A DNA stretch of 64,000 nucleotides, taken from positions 17,736,501 through 17,800,500 of the forward strand of contig CATNEN010000001.1 of assembly GCA_950097015.1 (NCBI GenBank), given 5' to 3'. The position numbers were made by a program, and so were the translations under genes. Below are positions 31,313 to 43,300 of this stretch, one piece after another (within the stretch, counting starts at the first letter, position 1; each line of letters starts with the position of its first letter). Origin of the DNA: Macrostomum hystrix. Lineage: Eukaryota > Platyhelminthes > Macrostomidae. The notes beneath the pieces were generated by a model, which saw only the letters and a program-made list of their open reading frames with translations, made no database searches and had not been told where the DNA came from.

Positions 31313-34300
31313 CAGTCAGTCAGTCAGTCAGTCAGTCAGTCAGTCAGTCAGTCAGTCAGTCAGTCAGTTAGTCAGTCAGTCAGTCAGTCAGTCAGTCAGT
31401 CAGTTAGTCAGTCAGTCAGTCAGTCAGTCAGTCAGTCAGTCAGTCAGTCAGTCAGTCAGTCAGTCAGTCAGTCAGTCAGTCAGTCAGTCAGTCAGTCAGT
31501 CAGTCAGTCAGTCAGTCAGTTAGTCAGTCAGTCAGTCAGTCAGTCAGTCAGTCAGTCAGTCAGTCAGTCAGTCAGTCAGTCAGTCAGTCAGTCAGTCAGT
31601 CAGTCAGTCAGTCAGTCAGTCAGTCAGTCAGTCAGTCAGTCAGTCAGTCAGTCAGTCAGTCAGTCAGTCAGTCAGTCAGTCAGTCAGTCAGTCAGTCAGT
31701 CAGTCAGTCAGTCAGTCAGTCAGTCAGTCAGTCAGTCAGTCAGTCAGTCAGTCAGTCAGTCAGTCAGTCAGTCAGTCAGTCAGTCAGTCAGTCAGTCAGT
31801 CAGTCAGTCAGTCAGTCAGTCAGTCAGTCAGTCAGTCAGTCAGTCAGTCAGTCAGTCAGTCAGTCAGTCAGTCAGTCAGTCAGTCAGTCAGTCAGTCAGT
31901 CAGTCAGTCAGTCAGTCAGTCAGTCAGTCAGTCAGTCAGTCAGTCAGTCAGTCAGTCAGTCAGTCAGTCAGTCAGTCAGTCAGTCAGTCAGTCAGTCAGT
32001 CAGTCAGTCAGTCAGTCAGTCAGCCAGTCAGTCAGTCAGTCAGTCAGTCAGTCAGTCAGTCAGTCAGTCAGTCAGTCAGTCAGTCAGTCAGTCAGTCAGT
32101 CAGTCAGTCAGCCAGTCAGCGAGTTGGTTTGTATTCATAATATTTACCTAGTGCAGCTCTAAATCCAGTAAAAAGCCAAAATAGTGAAGCCTCTGAAAGT
32201 TCGCAAGTTTATAACTGATCTCTCTCTGCTATCGTGCCCCAGCTACCTAGCTAATCTAGTCAATCAGCAAACCTAGTGACGTTCGGGCCAATCAGTCAGT
32301 TTATGAGGCTCAAGGCAATCGCTATGATTTTCGGCCTTCGGATTTTTGGTGCTTCCTGGAAACTTACCGCTGGACTGTTTGGTTAGTCCACACGGGTCGT
32401 GGCTTGTTTGATAAGTTGGCAGTTTTTTGGCGAGTGGAAAATTAAATTGGATTGTGCAAACTCTGTTGGCTAACTCACGTCACTGACTCACCACCTCAGG
32501 GCACCAGCTAAGCAGGCCATCCTTCTATTCTTTCTTATAAGCTCGGGACTCGATCCACCCAAATCACAGTCTAAAATCCCTGATCCCTATGATTCGAACA
32601 AGCCCGTTGGTGCCAAAACAAAATCTAGAGTCCTTCGCTTGGCACTCAGTGGACAATATTCGTTCGCAATGGATCGAAGAGTGGAAGAAACGTATATAGG
32701 GATATTTTCTATGCATTGCACCAGAGGGACATCATTCTTACTGCATTGAACCATAAACTTTCCTGTTCTACCTGCTGTGGCAGTGGCGGATGAGTCAGCC
32801 AGCACCAGCTTCATCAAGGCCAGATAAAAATCGGTTTCGGATTTTTATTCGTTAGCCCTACCAATTCTTTACGCACGGCTGCATTCTGGTCTAGGTAACT
32901 GTCAGCGATACGCGAACCCACACCCTCTCTCGCCTCTCATCCCATCCCAGGCAAAAAACTGTCAATTAACCAGCAGAAGACAGACAAGACAGAGCTTGAC
33001 CACGAGCTCAAAGTCAGGTCGCAATGCTTTCCAGCGAATAAATTTTCAGGTCTTCTTTGGCAATTTAGGATTTAAATTTGGCCACTTTTTTTAATTAGTG
33101 GGAGTCTTGATGGCCTTCATTTGCTCGGGTTTGACTTTGAATTGAATTGCTTTAAAGCAAAAGCAAAAGAGAGTTCCATTAATTGAATTCAATTCAATTA
33201 CTTTTCGCAGTTAATTTACAAGACATTTACGTAAATTAGCACATCATTTTGTGACACTAGACCCGCAGCCAGCGAGGAGGTAACTATGCCCATTCCGCTG
33301 ACTCCTGAGCACACACGCACACAGGTGTGTGCATGAGCACTGATGTCATTGTGTCAGGCAGTGTACACTCTCACTGTGCCCTGAAGGTTGGCCCTTAGGG
33401 GCGTAGATTGCACGACAAGCCCCCAAGCCTTCTCTCCGCGGCTGCGCCCCAAATGAAAAAAAGCGAAATCTTTTCACTGCCCAGTCGGTTGTTTCTGTGA
33501 AGGCAACCCGCTGAAGTGAATCAGTGCTATGCTAGGATTACACTTCTCAACACTGCCGATAATTAATTAAATTATAGAAATAGACAAGTAAGATTTAGAA
33601 TCCCTTTAGGGAACATCCTATTCCATTCCCACTCAAGCATAGTCATTCTCGCAACAACTCACAAAATTTTTACAAGGCTATAGGAAATTAGAAAAACAGT
33701 TTATAAACACTATCGATAAAATAGGTTGTGTACAAGCATAGTTGAATACCAGCTGCATGACATAAGACGTAACCTTTTTTATTGCATGACCACAATCGAT
33801 TTTTGTTGATGATTTAAAGGCAGAAAACTTAATGCCTTAATGAATTCCCAGATTTAACAAGTGACTCCCAGATCTAACTGGTAAACTCCCAGATCTAACA
33901 GGTAACTCCCAGATCTAACAGGCGACTCCCAGGTCTAACAGGTGACTCCCAGGTCTAACAGGTGACTCCCAGATCTAACAGGTAACTCCCAGATCTAACA
34001 GGTAACTCCCAGATCTAACAGGTAACTCTCAGATCTAACAGGTGACTCCCAGATCTAACAGGTAACTCCCAGATCTAACAGGTGACTCCCAGATCTAACA
34101 GGTAACTCCCAAATCTAACAGGTGACTCCCAGATCTAACAGGTAACTCCCAGATCCAGCAGTGCCAGTCGAGCGGCTCACTCCACCACATAGGTGGTGTA
34201 CTGGCAGCTCTCCGAGCAGAACAGCCGTCGCATTCTGGTCCGGTAGTCAGTCAGAAAGCACACGTGCAGCAGGAAGGCCAGCGGGTGATACAGGTAGTAC

Positions 34301-37300
34301 AGCAGGCTGAACATCTGGTACAGCGGACGGAAGGCGTCCTCGGGGAGCCAGACGGGCCGGTGGCCCCACATCAGCAACAGGGCAAGCATCGGAAAACTCA
34401 GCATGAGGTGGCTGCAGCCGAGCATCACAGCCAACCGGTTCGACTGCACCTGCTGTTGGCTCTGCTGCAGCCGGGGACCGGAGACGGTGTCAGACTTCAA
34501 CAGCTGGCTCTGCTGCTGGTTGTAGGCCTGACTGCAGCACAGGAGCTGGCAGACCAGCACAGCCAGCACAGGGCCCGGTATGAGTACAGCGGCCAGGTCG
34601 CGGAAGCACTGGTAGAGCACCGCGTACTCCGTCCGAAGGCCTTCGTTCGAACTCCGAATCCTCAGCACGGTGGCATTTGCCCTTGCGCTGACTGGCTCCA
34701 CGCTTTCCTGCACCTCCTTGATCCACAGCTGGGGCAGCGTGGCCACCAGCGTCACTATGGCAACCATTAGAACGGCCAAGCCGGCCTGCAGGCTGCCGCA
34801 GTAGGCCTGCCGCCGCATTCGCTTGACCGTCAGACGCCGCTCTGAGCACAGCACCAGCAGTGTCCAGGTGTAGGCCGCGCCAAGCCAGTCCTGCAGGCCG
34901 GCGCTCACAGCCACGAGGCGCGGATACCAGGCGAATGTGTCCGCGTAGGCGGGGGCGTGAATGGCTGCGGCCAAGCTCGAGACACCCGCCGACATCAGGG
35001 CCAGAGCAGCCAGGTGGCAGTCGACGCTGCCGCGGCACGACTTGGCCAAGCAGGCGGTGTTAAACAGAGAGAAAACCAAACCGAAGGTGAGCACACTTGG
35101 CAGGGCGTAGAAGTGGGCATTGCTCATCGACTCAGCGATCTCGCTGAGCATTGAACGGCTGGGTTTGTGATCACCGGATCCACTGACAATGAGTGACACG
35201 TTTTCCAACAGGGAACCGTTGGTGTTGTAGACAACACAGTCCAGACAGAATGTCGACATGACTTGGCGCCTTGGTGCCTGAAATTGATTTACGATAGTAC
35301 CTTCAGTTACTGAGCTGCCTCACCCAGTCCCTTCAGTTACTGAGCTGCCTCACCCAGTCGCTTCAGTTACTGAGCTGCCTCACCCAGTCCCTTCAGTTAC
35401 TGAGCTGCCTCACCCAGTCCCTTCAGTTACTGAGCTGCCTCACCCAGTCCCTTCAGTTACTGAGCTGCCTCACCCAGTCGCTTCAGTTACTGAGCTGCCT
35501 CACCCAGTCCCTTCAGTTACTGAGCTGCCTCACCCAGTCCCTTCAGTTACTGAGCTGCCTCAGCCAGTCCCTTCAGTTACTGAGCTGCCTCACCCAGTCC
35601 CTTCAGTTACTGAGCTGCCTCACCCAGTCCCTTCAGTTACTGAGCTGCCTCACCCAGTCCCTTCAGTTACTGAGCTGCCTCACCGAGTCCCTTCAGTTAC
35701 TGAGCTGCCTCACCCAGTCCCTTCAGTTACTGAGCTGCCTCACCGAGTCCCTTCAGTTACTGAGCTGCCTCACCCAGTCCCTTCAGTCCTGGCCTAAGAG
35801 TGCTAAACCAGAGAAGAGGAAACTGACGAATAATAGGCCAATTATCGATCGCAAAGCTCACACGCAGACAAACCAAGGTAAATAGGGCTTCAGTTGACTA
35901 TTATTCAGCAGTGGATATTTAAACTGTCAAACAAATTGCTGTATCAGTTTTCTAAACCGCTCAAAACCCAATACCAGGCATTTTCAATGGGGAACCTAAG
36001 TTTCTGATGTGGTCTGTTGGCCTGTTTGGTCGGGCCAAACACTAGTTCAACTTTTGCTTTAAGCACACAAATGGGCAGCACATGCTGCCAGTATAGTATC
36101 GTGCATTGGGCAGCATTTTCTCCAAGCAATTCTCTTTCAGCCTGTAATAAATGGATCGCATCAATGTAGACCAACACGAAAGAACAAGTTGCAGAGTGAT
36201 AGAGGGAATGAGAGGATCAGGGAGGATTTCCGTTTGCACTTGATCCTGTGGAATGCGGAGCCTGCAAGACTATTTCACAGGGCTAATCCTGTGCTGTACG
36301 CAACTTTTTATCCCATGAATTTGCTGCGCTTTCACTGCAGTCATGCAAAATCAACTTGGTCTGCAGGCATTTTGTCCCATGTAATTTCTCTCTTTAACAT
36401 TAGATAGACCAAGCACAATTTGCTGTTGCAATTAAGACCGAAGCTGTGGCCTATGCAGTTTTGGGACAGCTGGGATACCAAAATCTGAGCATTAGGTACA
36501 GTTCGCTACAGCATGCCAGTGTGTCCGATTTACCGCATCCAAAGTGGTGTCAATCAAGCCAGGGACGGCTCCACTTGCCACCAGACAGGATGAGGGAAGA
36601 AATATCCCCCATCGCAGCTGGAGAAGAGGTCACAGCCTCCGCGATCCCCCAAAGGGTCGCCTATTTAGCCTTGTTCATTCGCGCCAGCATCAGAACTGCT
36701 ATTTCTATCAAACTGGTCCAAGCAACTCAATTATGCTGGCATTTGGAAGCCAGCACCCAATCCATGCTGTTTGGCTACTTTTTGCATTTGCATATTTGTG
36801 CGGCCACTGCTAAACATTTGCACTGGTCTGGGAGAAAGGAGTAGGGAGGGTTGGGTGTCGCATCTCCCCGGGCCCTGCTCAAGACTATCAAAGGAGCACA
36901 CTTGCAGCTTCAATGGCACAGCTGAGTTGGGGTCAGAGAAGCTGCCAGAGCAAGCAGCACTTAAGCCCTCTTGTGTCCCAGCTTGTCTATTGGCCTAGCT
37001 GTTTCTGTCTTACATATTTCATAAACTGCACGTTATCTTCTTGGCAATCCAAGTATCTGGGCGTGTCACTAGGACGGCTTTCTTTCCTTCCTCGTGGAAC
37101 TGTCTATCGACTTATAGCCAGCATCCCGGCATGACCCCAGGCTAAATTTGGAGTAGCTCACCCTTGTTAGAATTTGCAGTTTCTGGTGCGATGCTTCGCC
37201 TTGTGTAACGAGAGACTCTGCAGTGAATAGCGATGCTTTTCCAGGACGAAGGGAATAGGCTTTGCAGAGCTAGTCTATTATACTAGTCTCATGCAGAAAC

Positions 37301-40300
37301 ACTTTTGGGTGTCAACAGCGGACGTTGGCAAGAGATGCAGTTCACTGTAGATTTGGTGATCACTGCCTGATTCTGACGCATGACTGACTTGGCCTGTTGT
37401 CAGAGGATGAGCTCTCAATCGTATTTTTAGCCCTGAAACAGAAACGATGCAGGCAGTTACGAAGAAGCTGCTGTGGCTCTAATCCTGTGCATTCTCTTTT
37501 GTGTGTCAGTCTTCTCTCCCCACCCACCAAGCCCACAGCCCTAATGCTGTATCTCTCTATCCAATCCTGGCGCCCCGCAGCCTGACAAGTGGCTGCTAGC
37601 GCGAGGCCGGGGCGCGCAGCAGTCGGTGGCAGCGGCTGAGCCACCATGCCAGGATTGTCTCCCTTAACGGGGGGTGCGTTTGGGCTGGGGCAATTGCAGA
37701 TAGCAGCCAATCCCTCACGGTGCTAATTGGCTAACTCAGCCTTGTGCAACGACAGAAGACTATCTGGCAATGAAAGCGTCTAACATGAAACAGTGGATCG
37801 GCGATCCAAGTTCGCGTGACCTCAGTGCAGCTGTCAATGCATGGAGTCGATGAAATATTTCACTATTTTAGCAAACTTTCAGAGGAAGGCAATTTATTTT
37901 CCGAAGCGCCACTGGGCCTGTCCATACTTGCAATATCAGTTTACATGGAGCTGCAGCAGTGAGCTTGTGGGGCGTTTAGCTTGACTAACTGGCTGACTAA
38001 AGCAGGTCCCCAGAGCACTGCGTATGATGAGCAGCATGCTTCCACAGTTTAAACTCTAGCATTTTTGCTGACTAACACTATTCTAACATTAGAGGTTCTT
38101 CTGAAGCTCGCGAACTCATTTCAGGGCACCGCAACCCTTATGCGTCTCAAGTTACACTTCCATCCGATGAAATATAATCAACTATTGGGACTTCCTTAAG
38201 TCTTGAAGAAATTTCTCTTTCGCTCAAGCCTCTGAGATTTGCGAGTGCGAATCCGTGCGAAATTTGAGCAAGTATGAAAAAGAGAGACCATCAGAAAGAC
38301 ACCCATCAATTTTTAGCTGGGTCTTTGTGAATTTAGTCTTTGTGAATTGTGTCTCAACTTTTGGCTCCCCGGTTACTGTCGTCTGGCTTTCGATCGATTT
38401 GATATTTTACCTTTTTGTAGTAATAATCATATCAATTGACTCTTGAGCACACTCCCACATGCATTTGCATCTGTCGGACAGTGCACATTCTCAAAGTGTT
38501 TCTTTGAACTTGAACCTCCCTCAGTTTTAATCGTATAATATTTATTACAGCTTACACCTTAAATGGTCTGTCTGCTTATCTCATTCGCTGTAGAATTATC
38601 CCCCTTTATCCCAGTCGCTGCATGTCCCATTTGTCCTATTGTAAGAAAATACCATCCTGAAATCTCCCAAGCAGTTTTATGACTCGGTCCTTTATCGTTA
38701 GGCGGGTAAAAATCATATTCCATATGGCCGCCAGCGCAAAATATGGTTGTCCTATAATACCAAAAAAGCTGACGGGCGATAAATCCCTGGATTATTTGGT
38801 TTGCCTTACACCAAATAAGCCCCCTACCCGAACTAGCCACTCTGCACTGAGTCCTAGTTCAACAGTAGCCTAATCTTATGCATGGGCACCACTGGGGTGT
38901 GTGTTCACAAAGGCCAGGAGGGATAGGATTGCAGGATCATTATCAGAGATTCAGTCTATAATCTTTAGGACTATGCATCGCTTGAGTCCCCAAGCCCAAT
39001 ATGTTCTTTTCGTATTTTTTTATCTATTCTAGTGTCTACTACTATCCTGTAGGCACTTGCCTACTATAAAATTCGTGGGTGGAGTGGGTAGAGATGAGAA
39101 AGAGAGAGACAGTATGGAGAGATGGAGATACAGTGGGTAAAAATGAGACAGTTGGTAGAGATGCGAGACAGACAGTGGGTAGAGGTAAGAGAGGAGACAG
39201 TGGGTAGAGATGAGAGAGACAGTGGGTAGAGATGAGAGAGACAGTGGGTAGAGATGAGAGAGAGACAGTGGCTAGAGATGAGAGAGAGACAGTGGGTAGA
39301 GAGGAGACAGTGGGTAGAGATAAGAGACAGTGGCTAGAGATGAGAGAGAGACAGTGGGTAGAGATGAGAGAGAGACAGTGGGTAGAGATGAGAGAGACAG
39401 TGGGTAGAGATGAGAGAGAGACAGTGGCTAGAGATGAGAGAGAGACAGTGGCTAGAGATGAGAGAGAGACAGTGGGTAGAGAGGAGACAGTGGGTAGAGA
39501 TGAGAGACAGTGGCTAGAGATGAGAGAGAGACAGTGGGTAGAGATGAGAGAGAGACAGTGGGTAGAGATGAGAGAGACAGTGGGTAGAGATGAGAGAGAG
39601 ACAGTGGCTAGAGATGAGAGAGAGACACAGTGGGTAGAGATGAGAGAGAGACAGTGGGTAGAGATGAGAGAGACAGTGGGTAGAGATGAGAGAGAGACAG
39701 TGGCTAGAGATGAGAGAGAGACACAGTGGGTAGAGATGAGAGAGAGACAGTGGGTAGAGATGAGAGAGACAGTGGGTAGAGATGAGAGAGAGACAGTGGC
39801 TAGAGATGAGAGAGAGACACAGTGGGTAGAGATGAGAGAGAGACAGTGGGTAGAGATGAGAGAGACAGTGGGTAGAGATGAGAGAGAGACAGTGGCTAGA
39901 GATGAGAGAGAGACACAGTGGGTAGAGATGAGAGAGAGACAGTGGGTAGAGATGAGAGAGACAGTGGGTAGAGATGAGAGAGAGACAGTGGCTAGAGATG
40001 AGAGAGAGACACAGTGGGTAGAGATGAGAGAGAGACAGTGGGTAGAGATGAGAGAGACAGTGGGTAGAGATGAGAGAGAGACAGTGGCTAGAGATGAGAG
40101 AGAGACACAGTGGGTAGAGATGAGAGAGAGACAGTGGGTAGAGATGAGAGAGACAGTGGGTAGAGATGAGAGAGAGACAGTGGCTAGAGATGAGAGAGAG
40201 ACAGTGGCTAGAGATGAGAGAGAGACACAGTGGGTAGAGATGAGAGAGAGACAGTGGGTAGAGATGAGAGAGACAGTGGGTAGAGATGAGAGAGAGACAG

Positions 40301-43300
40301 TGGCTAGAGATGAGAGAGAGACACAGTGGGTAGAGATGAGAGAGAGACAGTGGGTAGAGATGAGAGAGACAGTGGGTAGAGATGAGAGAGAGACAGTGGC
40401 TAGAGATGAGAGAGAGACAGTGGGTAGAGAGGAGACAGTGGGTAGAGATGAGAGACAGTGGCTAGAGATGAGAGAGAGACAGTGGGTAGAGATGAGAGAG
40501 AGACAGTGGGTAGAGATGAGAGAGACAGTGGGTAGAGATGAGAGAGAGACAGTGGCTAGAGATGAGAGAGAGACAGTGGCTAGAGATGAGAGAGAGACAC
40601 AGTGGGTAGAGATGAGAGAGAGACAGTGGGTAGAGATGAGACAGTTTTAGAGATTTAGTTTTAGAGGGTAGAGATGAAATATGGTGTGTGGATGAAGTCA
40701 GTATTGAAAAAGGACAAAAGTTTAAAACAGAAAATAAAACGATAGAGTTGGTTTTATTCTGCCTCTAAATGCATAAAAACGGGATAATTAAATGTTCTTT
40801 ATTCCAAGCAGCACGGAAAGTGTACTGTATATATTCCCTCGATTTTCTCGACAGTAGCAAAGCAGTGGAGGTGAAAGGTATTGCCACATCAGCAGCAAAT
40901 GTTTTAAAGTAATTCAGTTTCTGTTCTGCAATATGCCTTGATTTCGACCTGGGCTTCTTTTTTGACATTTGGAAAACAACCAAAAGTTTTTCGCATCAGT
41001 TCTGGGTCTGTCTGCATCCCCCAAGTCGACAGGCAAACAAACAAGGCTTTCTTGTGCAGCCTCTGACTGCTGCTGCTGTTGCTGCTGTACTTTTGACCCT
41101 TTATTGCAATATTGGCTAATGCCAATTCAAATTGATATAAGCCATCAGAACAGATCAGTCCTGTTTATTTTGCCGTCAGTGACGGCCAGGCAACCATGAT
41201 GCACTGGCAGAGCCGACAACAGACAATCTTGATAAATTATGTGGGTATTCCAAGTCTCACTTCCATTTTGTACCTATTGTAAAAATCTCTTGAATCTATC
41301 TATGGAGAAATCATTTTTTAGTCAATAGAAAGCCGGGTAGAAATGAAAACTTTACCCAGCTGGTTCAGGTAGGTTCACGTGCCACACTCATTTAGGTTTT
41401 AACTAAAATCTGATGCAGGAAACCAATTTCACAACTGAGAGAAATGCACAGACTGGGAGTTTGATGTCTTACTTAATGACACCAAATTATTCTCACTGGC
41501 TGAGATTCGGACAGCCGACATCTCGACCAGCGGTCAAAAGTTTTTACCCCAGTGGGTTAAACCAAGCCTTTTATTTGGCATATTAAATAGTTCTTCATTA
41601 TACGATTTCTAAAAAATACACATTTTATATATAAACTTTAAATCATAAATCGCAATTTCAGGCGATAAAACACTAAAATCTGAACTAGAATCTTTCAACC
41701 GGTGAGTCCACATTGCCCACTTACTACTGACTTTGCTTACTGAGTAGTGTGAGAAGTTAATCAGACTTTAATTCCAGCGATCTCAACTACGTCTATTCGA
41801 AGATGGTGCAAACTGTTCGCAACAAGATGAGCTCAGTCAATGCCGATTACAATTTTGACTTGGTGAGTGAGGTTTCGGAGTTTTGGGATCACTTTGGTGT
41901 ACAAGGGATTTACATTTTATACTTGCCCAACTCATTTGCAGCTGGGCGCGCAGCTCACCAAGGAACTCAGCCAGCAGCTGAGCATACCGCAGAGTCTCAT
42001 TCAGGTGAGCAGCGAGTGCCTCCGACCGACGTCCGCCGTCAGCAAGCCGCATCTGCGGTCGGTCAGCTGCATGGTGCAAGATTTGACGCCGGAGGCGCTT
42101 AGTGAAGCCCAATGGTGCGGATCTGTTGCCATTGCCGACACCTATTTCATCACCGAGAGTAAGATTTACAATATTAAATTATTTGAAGAAAGTAATTTCT
42201 TGAAAGAAGAAAGACCACAGGAGGTATTTCAAATGCCCAGTTTTATTTTTACTTATCTCCTAAAATATTCAGCCATTAAAATCCGGAACACGAGCTAAAA
42301 TTTTCCGCTTTATTTGATGAAACAACTTCCAGAATCACAAAACATCGCCATCGTCGAGATATTCAACGATTCTCGTCGTGGGTAACTGGTGGCACAAACC
42401 ACCAATATAGGAATACTTTTTGTGTTAACAAAATTTCATCGTGTACGATGCCGGCTATCATTGTTGACTATTTTAGATAATTTTTTTCATTTTTAACCAA
42501 TGCGGATTCGCCAAAGAGGTTTATACTCGTACAGAGCAATGTTAGTTGACACCGAGGTCTTCGACAAGAATCGCTGAATATCTCGACGATGCTGACTCGG
42601 ACGGCTTTGAAAGTCGGTTCATCGTAAAGGGCCGTAAGTATAGATTTAGATGGTGGACTTTGACGAAAATCGGTCATTCGGTTTGTGAGCCATCGTGAAG
42701 TAGGCAGTGGGTATTTAACAGGGCACAGCTTTTCTCACCCAACAGGCAGTGGCAGCCAGTGCTTGACAGCTGGGATCCCTGCCGCCTGTCACTGGAGCTG
42801 CGAACCTATACCAGCTGCTGTTCTACGACTTCTGAGTTCTGCCGGAGGCGATGCAGAGGAGCCTGCCTCGAATAGCCGCCTAGTGGAGCTGACAGTCAAC
42901 ATCGACTCAGACGCAGCGGCCACTGGGGTCGAGATGATTGCTGTCTGCCTAACCCGAGCCCGACTTCTGCTGCACAGCCAGAGGGAGTGCGCAGAGCAGC
43001 TACTGCAGCCACAACGTGCCAGGATTTTGCCTGGCGGGGATTCCCTTGATCAGCCTTGCCGACTGGCCTTTGATTTCGCCGACGCTGAGTCGGTGCCGAA
43101 CTCACACGAGCACCTGCTGAGCGGCCGTCGTCAGCTGCGGCTGCTGCTGACTGCTGGGTCTCGCTCTAAGCGCGACTTTTTTGCCAAAGTGGCTCCCGTG
43201 TGGCGCGCAGAAGGCTTCCTGACAACTGCCGCGATTCAGAAGGAGACTGGCGACGAGTCTGTTCAAGATCTACAGACTTATCAATCAAAGCGAGCCGAAC

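Larger units (their letters stand above)
31087..41661 (+). other. DNAAF9 intron 10 (10.6 kb) hosting an antisense gene
   Basis: Donor CATG|GTGTGC at 31087 and acceptor TTTCAG at 41661. Phase 1 at both ends gives HG|DKTLKSELESFN, which aligns with the vertebrate GGDSKLPKKTEQ region. It contains, in order, a second-family SINE, an (AGTC)n tract, a family 1 SINE, a 20-bp array, an intronless GPCR gene on the minus strand, a 30-bp array and a 1.6-kb array with 96-bp higher-order units. Confidence 0.88.

Noticed and set aside
36446-36844. 132-codon frame in DNAAF9 intron 10
   Set aside because: No domain, overlapping frames of similar length, no splice context.
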